Shown here: positions 41,591-52,271 of the stretch, one piece after another | How positions within the stretch are numbered: position 1 is the stretch's first letter | Layout: each line of letters starts with the position of its first letter | Program-made: the position numbers and the translations under genes | The notes under the pieces: model-generated | What the model saw: the letters and a program-made list of their open reading frames with translations, nothing else | Database searches by the model: none | What the model was told of the DNA's origin: nothing | Assembly: GCA_036852015.1 (NCBI GenBank) | Contig: JAANDG010000128.1 | Coordinates: 235,742 to 299,741, forward strand | DNA length: 64,000 nucleotides | Source of the DNA: Pelodera strongyloides | Lineage: Eukaryota; Nematoda; Chromadorea; Rhabditida; Rhabditidae | Direction: 5' to 3'

Positions 41591-42330
41591 TTCTAGACTT
41601 CATTCGCCGTAACCACCAGTTATATTATTTGATTCTGTCTTTGTAACAAATAAGTTATATTTTGTATAAGAAGCTACGCTTACGGTTTTTTTTGCGTGAG
41701 CTGTACCGAGGATGCTGTGATCTGATGGAGGACGAGGTGTTTACCGTCCTCTGCGATATCCACTTTACCTTCGGGCACTGTGGGGGTGATGTTGTGTAAT
41801 TAGACTTTTTGTGCTTAATTATATAGAGGACGGGAAACACCAGTACATTAGCCAGTCTCGATTGCGAAATCGTTTGTCCCGCACCATTTCAGTTTTTATT
41901 CTAGACTTCATTCGCCGTAACCACCAGTTATATTATTTGATTCTGTCTTTGTAACAAATAAGTTATATTTTGTTAATATTAATTAAAACCGAAATTGCTC
42001 AAAAATCAATAACCGCAGCGCACACACGCGCTGCTATAATAATGCCTTTGAACTGGGCGTGGCCAAAAGTACATTGAGCCAGAATCGATTGCGAAATCAT
42101 TTGTCCCGCGACATTTCAGTTTTTATTCTAGACTTCATTCGCCGTAACCACCAGTTATATTATTTGATTCTTTTTTTGTAACAAATAAGTTATATTTTGT
42201 TAATATTATTTAAAACCGAAATTGCTCAAAAATCAATAACCGCAGCGCACACACGCGCTGCTATAATAATGCCTTTGAACTGGGCGTGGCCAAAAGTACA
42301 TTGAGCCAGTATCGATTGCGAAATCGTGGC
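41591..42330 (+). repeat. Tandem array, 227-bp period, plus a K1-linked fragment
   Basis: attctagacttcattcgccg through ttgtaacaaataagttatat occurs at 41590, 41900 and 42127. The full 227-bp unit (cgattgcgaaatc...gggcgtggccaaaagtacattgagcc) starts at 41859, 42086 and 42313. Each unit has cgcacacacgcgctgc. The first, shorter piece is joined to block K1 (41722-41800) exactly as at 19909-20115. Confidence 0.85.
41722..41800 (-). CDS. Conserved exon-like block K1 (copy 4)
   Basis: Minus-strand frame NITPTVPEGKVDIAEDGKHL then VLHQITASSVQLTQKKP and stop. Gly codon GGT here against GGG or GGC in other copies. See 12527-12602. Confidence 0.4.
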
Positions 42331-42733
42331 CTTGAAAAACGAAGCATACTTTTCCTGTAGAGAACGCGAAGACGTGCGCTCTACCAGAATACTCAGTCGG
42401 CGAAGAACGATTCTGTCACGTGATATTTCCTGCCTGGGTGAGAAACCAGGGCACCGAGCGTGCTACCCGACTGACGGGGATAAAGATGTTTCACTGACAG
42501 TGACGTGAGGGGCTGGCACGCTGTACTAACCAGGGATTTATTTTCTATGTCGCCGTTTAGAGGTGAATCTGCGTAGGCCACGTGAAAAGGCATAGTTTCA
42601 GCTACATTTTCAATAAATAAAAGTGTTCGTTATATTTTTCAGAAGGGAGGAATTGGCCTTCAGAATTTTTAGCACGTTATGTGTGTAAGGCAAAAAACGG
42701 CTAAATATTTAGTTGCCAGATAGCACTTTTCAG

Positions 42734-42805
42734 TCATTGGTAGTATAGTGGTGAGGGCATGGGATTGTCAAGACGAAGGTCAAGGGTTCGATTCCTCTAT
42801 AATGA
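42734..42805 (+). tRNA. Pseudo-tRNA-Asp(GTC)-like, left arm
   Basis: Exactly 72 nt. Acceptor tcattg pairs with taatga apart from wobble. D arm agtatagtggtgag is typical of Asp/Gly/Glu tRNAs. Anticodon loop ttgtcaa (GTC) and T loop ttcgatt are present. The anticodon stem (tggga/gacga) and D stem are badly mispaired, so it is not expected to be charged. Confidence 0.55.
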
Positions 42806-43785
42806 TTTTTTTTGCCATTTTTTTTGTGTGTCTAATTTTGCATTAAAGCGCTAATAATTTTGTTTACTTACCTTTTTTCGACTTTCAAACACTTTCCTAG
42901 TGTGAAAAGCAACCATACCTGCCAACCAATACCAAAAAAATGAGAAAAAAAATTTCCAAGGTTTTCTGATAAAATCATGGTCCACTACATGGAAAAAATT
43001 CGATGCCATAATATTATTTTTTTTAATGACTATTTATTTGCAACACGGATCTTACGACGACGGAAATCGATAATAAAGTGCTTGCTTGACTAGAATGTGC
43101 GCAGAGAAGGAGAATTACGCCGTGCCATGATAATGCCATTGGGCACCTGATCGTTTCATAGTTGGTATTGCATCGATAAACAAACTACAAAGTATAAACT
43201 TTGTAGTTTAGGCTAGTACACATTGGTGGAAAGCATTGAATCGTCCTATGTTCGGTTCACTGCCCAAAAATGCTCTTCGACGCTGCCGAAGTAGTTTCAC
43301 TATTCAAGGATTAGTTTGGTACGTTTGCCGGATCTCTGCTTCCTTCTCATTTAGAGTAAGAGCTATCTGATAGCTTCTCAACAATATTACGTGGTATTCT
43401 CGAAGGAGATGTATTTGTCGACCAGCCAAATGATCTGTTACGAGACGAACCAACAATCAACAGTTGACGACGACATCATTCTCCTTGTCTGCGCACATTC
43501 TAGTCAAGCAAGCACTTTATTATCGATTTCCGTCGTCGTAAGATCCGTGTTGCAAATAAATAGTCATTAAAAAAAATAATATTATGGCATCGAATTTTTT
43601 CCATGTAGTGGACCATGATTTTATCAGAAACCTTGGAAATTTTTTTCTCATTTTTTTGGTATTGGTTGGCAGGTATGGTTGCTTTTCACACTAGGAAAGT
43701 GTTTGAAAGTCGAAAAAAGGTAAGTAAACAAAATTATTAGCGCTTTAATGCAAAATTAGACACACAAAAAAAATGGCAAAAAAAA

Positions 43786-43857
43786 TCATTATAGAGGAAT
43801 CGAACCCTTGACCTTCGTCTTGACAATTCCATGCCCTCACCACTATGCTACCAATGA
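43786..43857 (-). tRNA. Pseudo-tRNA-Asp(GTC)-like, right arm
   Basis: Mirror copy of 42734-42805 with two changes (agtatagtgg to agcatagtgg; tgggattg to tggaattg) that do not restore pairing. Confidence 0.55.
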
Positions 43858-44079
43858 CTGAAAAGTGCTATCTGGCAACTAAATATTTAGCCGTTTTTTG
43901 CCTTACACACATAACGTGCTAAAAATTCTGAAGGCCAATTCCTCCCTTCTGAAAAATATAACGAACACTTTTATTTATTGAAAATGTAGCTGAAACTATG
44001 CCTTTTCACGTGGCCTACGCAGATTCACCTCTAAACGGCGACATAGAAAATAAATCCCTGGTAAGCAGACAATGCTTTT

Positions 44080-44535
44080 CGAGCCGGTCGGGACTTGATC
44101 CGCAGGTCACCAACCGTAGCGGGCCGTTTCCAACGAAAAAGAAGCGGACTTTTCCAGTGGGGAATGCGAAGAGGTGCACTGCACCAGAGTACTAAGCCGG
44201 CGAAGAATTCCTGCCACGCGGGACTTGCCTTCGTCCTTGAGTTGAACGTGTGCACCAAATGTACTGACGCACCGTCACCGTCAGTACTGATAGATGCCTT
44301 GTACAACCTTTGCAATGTATAACGACAAGATCGGAATTGTGTTAATCTTTATCGTTTTACAAGCGCATGGTACAACAAATCGTGGGGTCGAGCCCTCGGG
44401 CTGATCACCACGACACAAAATATCCTCTGGGATGGAGACCGCAAGCTGATCAACAAGAGGGGGTTGAGACTGGATGTTTCAGGAGCAGCGGGAGCACTAG
44501 AATCGAGCCCGCAGGCTGACCAACTAGCGCGTAGG
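44080..44535 (-). repeat. Cluster of four tRNA T-arm-like boxes
   Basis: On the minus strand, gttggtcagcctgcgggctc gattc (44501-44526), gttgatcagcttgcggtctc catcc (44431-44455), ggtgatcagcccgagggctc gaccc (44383-44408) and gttggtgacctgcggatcaa gtccc (44089-44113) all resemble the variable loop plus B box of one tRNA. Spacing is irregular. Likely tandem or nested tRNA-derived SINE fragments. Confidence 0.4.
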
Positions 44536-45489
44536 TAGATCAGGTCGAGTGGCTTCGAAAAGATTCGCCAACCCTTAAGGCTGCTGAGGTATCCTTATAA
44601 AGAAAAAGGGCGGAGCCTAAAGTTAGGTTCTAACTGTCTTGAATATGTTATTTAAGTTATTACTACTGTCTGCGTCTTAAATCACTCAAATTGTCTAATT
44701 CCCGCGACACTCCTATGATCTTACACTATATAGAGTGCGTGGGAATAAATTAGTCAGATTCTCCTAATTTGCACGCTATTTTCCTATGTGTACTTTACAC
44801 ACAAAAGCCGAGGATGCAAAAATAGCTTAAAAAAGGTTCAACTAAATGTCCGAGAAATTTGAATACTTGTCAAGGACAAGTTGAGAAATATAAAAGGAAT
44901 AATTAGTATTAACAAGAAATATAAGGATAACCAAGAAATATAAGCCGTTAGCCTTAGAAATGAGTTAATACTAAAAGTGCCAGTACAGCAGTATTATCTG
45001 ATTCTGATTCTTTGAATCAAAAAATTGTTAATGGTAAGTCGTCTCACAATCCGTAGTTTTATCGTTAACTGGGTTTTGTAAGTATGCCAAAAATTGTGAA
45101 CTTGTGTTTCTGTCAATTATTTAATCGATACTTATTTACTCAATGAATTTCTCGCTGAAAACAGCGTTTTCCGTCGGATTTTTTCCAACACTATGTTTTT
45201 CATACTGAGCAGTTAAAAAAAACACAAGGTATACATAAGGGTCAAAACGGTGACCGCGTCCCTTTAAACATGAGTATTTAATGTGGTAAAGTATAAAACA
45301 TATTGTCGTGTCGTTTCAAGATACGGTACATTTTCGGCATACTTACAAAACCCCGATAAAGCATATTACCGTTTCTCCAACCTCGCAATTAAAACCTCTA
45401 ACAATCAGTAGTTTCATCGTTAAAGCTTATCCGTTATCGATTCTATGTTTCTACCGCTTCTGTTTTGTGTTAAATGGAACATAATAATT

Positions 45490-45915
45490 AAAGCCGTATT
45501 CTCGGAAAAGTATGATAGCATAAAATCCAGTGTGTACTTCTTTTTGCGAGAAATTATACACCATTTCCGTCCTCCTCTGTGTACCCCCCACTATACTTCA
45601 CAATGATGAATAGGCTTATTCGCTTATTAGTTTATTAATTAATGAAATAAATTAGCATACGATTCTTGGTATTTTCGTGTTTGTTTTAGCATGTCGCAAA
45701 ATAAACCGTATGAAAGGAGAAGGTAGTTGTTATATTTAATTGTTATTTGTGTGGTACTGTAACTGTACTACTGCACTGCACAATGCACGGCATGAAGGCA
45801 GGCAGTGCGGCTGCGGTATCAAATACCAGGTTATCTTAGGTAGTGCTGAACCAAGCATTAATCTTAATCTATTATTTTATTGTTTTCAGTACCGACAACC
45901 AAGAATGGACGCATC
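45490..45915 (+). repeat. Repeat R3 (second copy) with flanking repeat gccgtattctcgg
   Basis: 45530-45915 matches 20360-20745. The leading piece aaagccgtattctcggaaaag through ccatttccgtc (45491-45571) is repeated again at 46722-46802, so the DNA between 45.57 and 46.72 kb is bracketed by direct repeats. Confidence 0.7.
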
Positions 45916-46015
45916 ACGAAAGACCCCGTATGAAGTGAGGAGTGAGTTTTTTCGCAGAAGCAATATTAAAATTGGGCGTAACTTGAGAGCGCACTACTTA
46001 TGTATTTCGAAATAG
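45891..46015 (+). CDS. Exon-like block, hypothetical
   Basis: After ttgttttcag it reads YRQPRMDASRKTPYEVRSEF then FRRSNIKIGRNLRAHYL and a stop at 46013. Only the first ~20 bp are shared with the 20.7-kb copy. A donor GAA|gtgagg at about 45939 would shorten it. Basic, no recognised domain. Confidence 0.3.
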
Positions 46016-46054
46016 CACGTTTTCGCCATCATTTCGCAGGAAGTAAAACGTTAA

Positions 46055-46226
46055 AGCGAAATTCCGGCCGATTTTTGAAACACACCGAGTTGACCAGCAT
46101 ACTTATGCTGCTTATGCAAACGAACATAAATTACAATAAAAAATCGAGCTAAATTCGAGCAAATTATCATAAATACGCGAGAATTCTGTTGCGCGGTGCC
46201 TTTCAAAAACCGGCTCGTATTTCGCT
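46055..46226. mobile_element. MITE with TTAA target duplication (172 bp)
   Basis: agcgaaattccggccgatttttgaaa at the left end and tttcaaaaaccggctcgtatttcgct at the right end form a near-perfect inverted repeat, flanked by TTAA (46051-46054 and 46227-46230). No coding capacity. Confidence 0.85.
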
Positions 46227-46408
46227 TTAACAACTCTCTCTAAATTCACTAAAGAAAAGACTAACATCTCGGGACAGTAATTAAAGGCACTAACACGTGG
46301 GGGGTGTGCAGTTAAGGGTCAGGCCAATTTCAGTTGACACCTATTTTAGATGATTCCATCTCCATGTCAAATATGAATATGGTAGGGTACATTTTTTCCA
46401 GTTTTCAG

Positions 46409-46640
46409 GTGCAACATGCACTCTGTTACCATCAGTTTACCATGGCCAGTCATACCCAACAATCTGTCGCAGTACCCGCGAAACGTAGCGATGACGGTTT
46501 TTTTCGTTTCAGATATTGGACGAGAGTTTGTTCGTCAGTATTACATCCTCCTTTCCGAAAAGCAGCAAGATGCTTACAGATTCTATAGCAATGTCTCTAT
46601 GTTCGATTTTAATGATGTCACGTTGAGCAGCAGGTATTGT
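46409..46640 (+). pseudogene. G3BP/Rasputin-like N-terminus (start of NTF2-like domain), fragment
   Basis: After gttttcag the frame holds MASHTQQSVAVPAKRSDD (ATG at 46442) and stops matching at 46496. From 46513 the other frame gives DIGREFVRQYYILLSEKQQD then AYRFYSNVSMFDFND. In G3BP/Rasputin proteins a short N-terminus is followed by the (V/I)GREFVRQYYTLL...RFY signature that opens the NTF2-like dimerisation domain, so recognition is good. The two frames are separated by 16 bp that begin GT and end TTTCAG and whose removal keeps phase. This looks like a collapsed intron. The NTF2-like domain breaks off after ~40 residues and no RRM or RGG part was found, so this is a gene fragment. It is bracketed by direct repeats. 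Confidence 0.6.
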
Positions 46641-46721
46641 CAGCGCTCCTTATTATTGCATGTGTTTCTGGAATAAAATGTTCGCAAGCGCGGTGTTGGT
46701 CAACGCGACATCCGGTATACA

Positions 46722-46802
46722 AAGGCCGTATTCTCGGAAAAGTATGATAGCATAAAATCCAGTGTGTACTTCTTTTTGCGAGAAATTATACACCATTTCC
46801 GT
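46722..46802 (+). repeat. Direct repeat of 45491-45571
   Basis: aaaggccgtattctcggaaaagtatg...ttatacaccatttccgtc, same orientation as at 45.5 kb. Confidence 0.75.
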
Positions 46803-47208
46803 CACCATTATACACCAGGAAAAAAATCTAAGCATTTGGACATTATGACCAACATCAGTTCACGTTGGCGGTGGCCCCTCCGAATTTGCCAGAAATCTCG
46901 TCTGTAATTTTTTTTAACTGATTTAACCTTTTTTTTTATTGTGACAGCATTTAGTAGAAGGATGCAGCTACAGTGTTTAAATTACTTAAGTTAGCTATTA
47001 TGTAGTATTCGTATACTGTATCCTGTAACTTGTTCCGGAGTCTGCTATATATTCGTATAGTTGTAGTTTGTTGTACTTTGATCCACTTGTTGATTTTGAG
47101 TGCTTAGGGCAATTATTTAATTGTGTCTTCTATTTGTGTCCGCAAGGAACGGACAATTGTTTTACGATTAACGCGGGCATTTGTGTCTATATAGGGGCGT
47201 GAGACTCT

Positions 47209-47368
47209 TATGGGGTTTCCAAGTGTCCCAAAAAATCGGTGTGATTCTGTCAATACTACTGTATTTCTGCACGAAACCTGCATATATAATATGAAACATT
47301 AAAAAAATATTCTCGTGTAGTTCCAAGATACTGAAATTTTCACCATACTTGGAAACTCCATTATGGGT
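47209..47368. mobile_element. MITE, family ATGGGGTTTCCAAGT
   Basis: ttatggggtttccaagtgtc on the left and catacttggaaactccattatgg on the right, with the same gcatatataatatgaaa interior as at 8695 and 11377. Confidence 0.7.
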
Positions 47369-47737
47369 CGACTTTTTTTGTGATTGGTTGTTTTATCTTT
47401 TTAGCGTTGTGAGGTTAGTCCGATATCGCCATGTAGTTAAATTATTGGTCGTTTATTATTTTAACCTTATTAGTAGTTAATTTATCTTTACTCTTTAAAA
47501 TTGCAGGTTTCAAGCTATTAGTAAATGTTTTATAGTATAACACGTGTTCGTTTATGAATGTGGGCGTGTCCCAAGCGCTTACTCTTACTGTTGTGACTAC
47601 GAATTGTTTGTTGTTTTCTCGAATTGTTATTGTTGCGGAGTCGAGGTTCTTCTGTCGTCAGGAAGGCCATCTTATTGGAATCTCTCGTGTTACGAGATCA
47701 TCGTCTAGTCATCCGTCTAATTGTTTCTATGTGTCCG

Positions 47738-47765
47738 CTAATAATAACAATAATAATTTATTGAT
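47738..47765 (-). repeat. LINE-type 3' tail on the minus strand
   Basis: Reverse complement reads aataaattattattgttattattag, like the 3' tails at 30316 and 63290. Probably a short 5'-truncated retroelement insertion. The asparagine-run in the 83-aa plus frame comes from it. Confidence 0.4.
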
Positions 47766-48697
47766 AGATTATGTAAAGTATATAAGTGTGCATCATATAA
47801 AATGATGATGAGATGGTTGGCAAATTAGGCCACATGTAACGATTAGCTTGAGGTTCGTTTATAATCATATTGGTGCTAAGCCAGAGTACTAACCCTACTC
47901 TTGGTTAACTATTTCTTCTGCGCCATAGTTTTTTATATATTCCATTTTTAATAGTGTTTGATTCTTCCCTGCCATATTATTGTTAATTTTTTCATATAAA
48001 CTATTTTTTTCATATATTTAACTCATATAAACTCCAAATATTTCTGTACTTGCGTTATATCTAACCCACCTTCTTAACCGGCAAGCTAGTATTTTCCGTT
48101 TCATAACACTATTGTTTATTTATTTATCTAGCTGATAGTTTAAACATTGTATATATTTTGGCACAATTTTGAATATCGCAAAGTGAAAAGTCATTCGACA
48201 TTTACATTTTTCCTATTGCTGTTTGTCTCTATTGTTTTCCTATAGTATCATCTGTCTACCTTTTATACTTAATAGGTAGGTGTTAATAGTTGTCATTATT
48301 ACTTCATTTTGATGTTGTTTCCATTGAATTTTCAGTTTTAGGTGTTGTTATTTAACTCATTGCTGGCAGTTTTTAGTTAATGTTGTCAATTACTAGTTTC
48401 CCTCCAAGTTGTCCTCCACCCTGTCGTTAAAGGGTCAGGCCCATTTCATGTAACCCTTATGTTTGACTATTCGATATTTTTTAACTTTACTAATAATGTA
48501 GAAAGATATACACGCGAATTTCCAGAAATAAATCACCGTTCATACAAATTATTTTAATTACGAATACCCGCAAACGACTATGTATCGTATATTGCATTCG
48601 TGCAGTATTTTTTTACTTATTGCAGGGGTATGCACATTTCGCGAAATAGATGATGGAAAGAGTGACAACTAATGTGTCCCAAAATATTTTTTTTGCA

Positions 48698-48919
48698 GAA
48701 ACTCCTAAGAAAAACTATATCTATCTCACAGAGTTGCACAGCAATTCCGCGCTACGCGCCATCACAATTTTTTCTGGACGGGCTCCTCCAAAGTGTAGAA
48801 CCATTTATATGCCGCCGCCCAGCACCGAGCCACTGTTGCCTCCACCAAGGCTCGACTTCGTGCTTTGGCCAAATGAGCTGCGCATTGAACGAGAATTAAA
48901 CACTACCACTACCTCAAGG
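48698..48919 (+). CDS. Exon-like block, proline-rich hypothetical
   Basis: After ttttttgcag and before a possible donor CTCAAG|gtctct the frame reads TPKKNYIYLTELHSNSALRA, ITIFSGRAPPKCRTIYMPPP, STEPLLPPPRLDFVLWPNEL, RIERELNTTTTS. It is GC-richer than its surroundings. Single copy in the window, no recognised domain. Confidence 0.35.
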
Positions 48920-48964
48920 TCTCTGTTTACGACTACTCATGGACCCAATGCACATTTTTATTAA

Positions 48965-50850
48965 ACGAGAGCCACGCACTCTTGATACGACATTTTTTGA
49001 CAACTTGTTTCCTAAATTTCAAGACTATATCTGCACTTTTTTGCGCCGCGGAACTCTTTCGTGTGTGCTAATTCTGTCTCAACAGTTATGTTTTATATAA
49101 CGGATTTGTTATGATATTTTGTGTAGACGTGAAAGCATAAAAATGCACAACCACACATCAACATAACCTACATAACACAAGTTTTATTAGTTGAAGCGAC
49201 TATCAAATATAATACATAAATACATGAATAAATAAAACTAAGAAAGCAAACAAAAGAAAGAACTCAACATTAACCTATATAAAATTGTTTCAACTTTAAA
49301 GGAATGGTATTAAGTGAAGTTCTATAAACACAAGAACGTCTGCGAGAGTTTTAGTTACCCCATTTTGATACGCCCAAGTCGAGAAGAGAGAGTATTAATT
49401 TCTTAATTTGTTTAATGAAGGTGGGGCCCACATTTGCCAGTCAATAATTTTCCGAGCATTCCAGTGTGTGCCTTCTTAGGACGATTTTCTATCCGTACTA
49501 GAAGATGCTTTTTCTAAACACAAACGAACATGACTAAAGTATGGATCATGACGTGTTTAGGCAAAATAAAGACACATACGGGCCATCTCCAACAATTGTT
49601 AGGCTTTTTTTTAATAAATTGACGGCACATCATGTTCCAGCGCCACTAGGTAATCGATAATTTTCCCATAGAATCGGTGCAGACTCACAATGAACAAATC
49701 GCAGACGTAATGCTTCCTAGAAGGTACCCTATGTTGACATAAAACATTCGCAAATGAGGGTGACTGACAGTATATACATTTACTTACGGAATATAACTAA
49801 TAACTCAATCTTTCCATTGTCCAAGGCCAACTTTGTCATCCAGCTAGTGGATGGTACCCGAAGTGGGGTAAGCTAATGTTAAGCTCGATGTGGTAGAGTA
49901 TCTTACAACCATATTAACAGATGCGCTTCGCTTCTCTCTCTGACCTTCTTCGTGGTTAATGTTTCCCGATGCTTCCTTGCCGCCTAGACACATGCATTAT
50001 TGTTTTTATCATAATTGTTTCGAGGGGCACAGATAATACACTATTAACCGATGACGGCAACTAATCTGGTCTATTTTCCAGGGTAAAAAAAAGAATGCAT
50101 TTTATGGATTTGTTAATATTGTTCTAGCTTAATTATAGTAGCAAACAAGTATCACAATACCTTGACAGCGCGACTTCCGTCTGGTTCGGCCTTTCGAAGC
50201 GCGTTATATCGGAGTATGACGATCATAGTTCTTCTTTCATATATCTCGCTGTTGCTGCAATATATATATTAAACTCATCGCTGGTTGTTCTGTCTCCTTA
50301 AACAAAAATAATAGAATCCGTTTCAGTAATTGTAAGAAGTTGTTGAACACTTTTGTAGGGTTTTGTTTACAATCCTGTAGAGGATGTCGGCAAAATTATC
50401 TCAATAATGAAATAACTCACACTTAGGTCCTTTTCAGTGTATACACTAAGGAGAGGCCGCGTGGAATGCGCCTGGTGATTCCAGCAGGACTGATACGTGT
50501 CATATATTCTATGAATTCCTCACTGATGATTTCCGGCTTTATATATAGCACCATTGGGACTTAGTAATGTTTGTCGCGTGCCAATCTTCCAGGTGGGCAC
50601 TTCTTGTAGTGTGTGAACCGAGTGTCCTGGATGAAAGATGGAAATTAACATTGTTATTTTAAGTTCGTTTCTAAGCCGATGCCGTTTGCCCGGCAGGATG
50701 GATTTCTGACTGAGTAGGAGACTACTAGTGTGAAATGGGAACCCAACCCAATATATTTTTGGTCGCTTTTAAGAGCAAATTTCATTCATTTACTATTTGT
50801 TTAGGGACTGGGTGGATCCGCTCCGCAAGACCTTGTTTTTTCTTTGGTAA
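48965..50850. other. Unassigned stretch
   Basis: AT-rich with no supported gene. A few AATAAA signals. No second copy elsewhere in the window was noticed. Confidence 0.35.
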
Positions 50851-50855
50851 TATTA

Positions 50856-51144
50856 GCCCGTATTCTCGCGTCACTGGTAGGCCTCCCAATTGGGAACGAC
50901 CTACCAGTGGGAGAAAAAGCGTTAATTCTGGTGTACCGGTAGGAGGCGCGCGGCGTGTCGCGGTTTCCCAATTGTTAGCGGATTGGGAGGGTTGTTGAAT
51001 GCATTAGGCCTACCAGAGGAGATTACCACTACCAGAGCCTACCACTGGTAGGCCTCTCCCATTTCCAATCTGGTAGATCTACCAGAGGAGATTGGGAATG
51101 GCCTACCAAAATGCCTTTCCCTAAGTGGCGCGAGAATACGGGCT
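50856..51144. mobile_element. MITE with TAGCCCGTATTCTCGCG ends
   Basis: tagcccgtattctcgcgtcact at the left end is the near-exact reverse complement of agtggcgcgagaatacgggcta at the right end. The interior is a set of short inverted pairs of gcctaccagtggga/cctctggtagg. The TA at each end would fit a TA target duplication (Tc1/mariner-type), which is inference. Confidence 0.65.
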
Positions 51145-51331
51145 ATTGATAGCATTTCGCTCTATATTAATGTCAAATACCTTTTCCCACCTTTTTCACG
51201 TGGTAGAGTATGCCGAGCAGAAGCCTCTTATTTTCACTGTGCCTGATCATGGATTGCCTCCATTTCACCAGTGGCGAGTTTCGCTTCGTTTTGGCGGCCT
51301 AAGTATCATTAATAATGAATTGCTATCACGA

Positions 51332-51391
51332 CAACCCCTATCCTCACCCGGCAACCCCTATCCTCACCCGGCAACCCCTATCCTCACACGC
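51332..51391 (+). repeat. 20-bp x 3 tandem repeat
   Basis: caacccctatcctcacccgg three times in a row (last unit cacacg). Confidence 0.9.
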
Positions 51392-51399
51392 AAGTTTTC

Positions 51400-52200
51400 C
51401 CACATAGCTTGCATAAAGCTATGAAATGTTTGCAACGTATATTTAAAAAAAAGCATGCAATAAGTTTCTTTGCTTGCTCAATACTAGGCTCCGACCGACT
51501 CTCCTTTTTAGTCTTTAGATATTCTAATTTGATTGTCGGAACTTCGTTGCATCCAATGCTTCAAGCTCTTCTCCTTTATATAATAAGAAGAGAACAAATC
51601 GTTGAAGGGAAAACGAAACAATAAGGTACACTTGTAGAAAATTGAGGAGTACGAACCATTTCTTCGCTATTATCGGGAACATTGAAAATGGCGTTTGAAG
51701 AAGCTTCAACAAAACGCTGCGGCTGAAAATAAATATGTATATGGATAACGGACACAATGGCACAGTAGATCGCCTTATTGTTGGAATTTCGGTAAACAAC
51801 AAAGGTGGAATTACTGACAAGGGAACGATACTTCATCGCAAACGCCTTTTTTATTGGATTATATATCAATCATATTTTTTTCATTCTGAACACGAATAAA
51901 CAATAATTAGCTGCGAATTCTCGGATATAAAAACCATCCTTCCCCCTAAAAAGAGGGAAAATAATGAATTTTTGAGTTATTCGTGCTTATTCTACGACGT
52001 GGGGTCTTTTGTGGTGCATTTTATGATATTCAAGGAAGTTCGCGACGGTTACTTATTTTTTTCATTTTTTATTTTCGAGTGTTCGCAGCTAATTCTTTTT
52101 GATTCGTAATCGGCATGAAAACTCTATCGTTTGATGTATTAACCAAGAAAAAAATCTTTTTGCGATGCTTACAATACGCAAAAAAACGCCACAATGCTTA
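51400..52200. other. Unassigned; right part homologous to 19250-19430
   Basis: 52095-52271 is the reverse complement of the intron after exon C on the plus strand (19249-19430). The remainder is AT-rich without a supported gene. Confidence 0.4.
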
Positions 52201-52271
52201 AAAACAACAAATTACAGAAAATAGAAACGCATTTAGTAATTACTAAATGAATGTAAAACATAAAGTTGTAC

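Larger units (their letters stand above)
42529..44062. mobile_element. Large foldback element, 586-bp arms, 361-bp loop
   Basis: accagggatttattttctatgtcgcc at 42529 is the reverse complement of the sequence ending at 44062. The arms (42529-43115 and 43477-44062) are nearly identical, and the loop (43116-43476) is unique. Each arm carries a 72-nt tRNA-like sequence. There is no transposase frame. The flanking DNA on both sides contains a ~75-bp direct repeat (about 42343-42420 and 44143-44217) that is itself tRNA-like. Class: foldback/TIR non-autonomous element (inference). Confidence 0.85.

Noticed and set aside
42734..42805. Functional tRNA-Asp gene
   Set aside because: Length and loops fit, but the anticodon and D stems have several mismatches that are not compensated in the mirror copy.
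42326..44322. Short frames (MALKNEAYF..., MPFHVAYAD...) at the foldback ends
   Set aside because: They lie in tRNA-like flanks and inverted arms. Identical peptides on opposite strands reflect DNA inversion.
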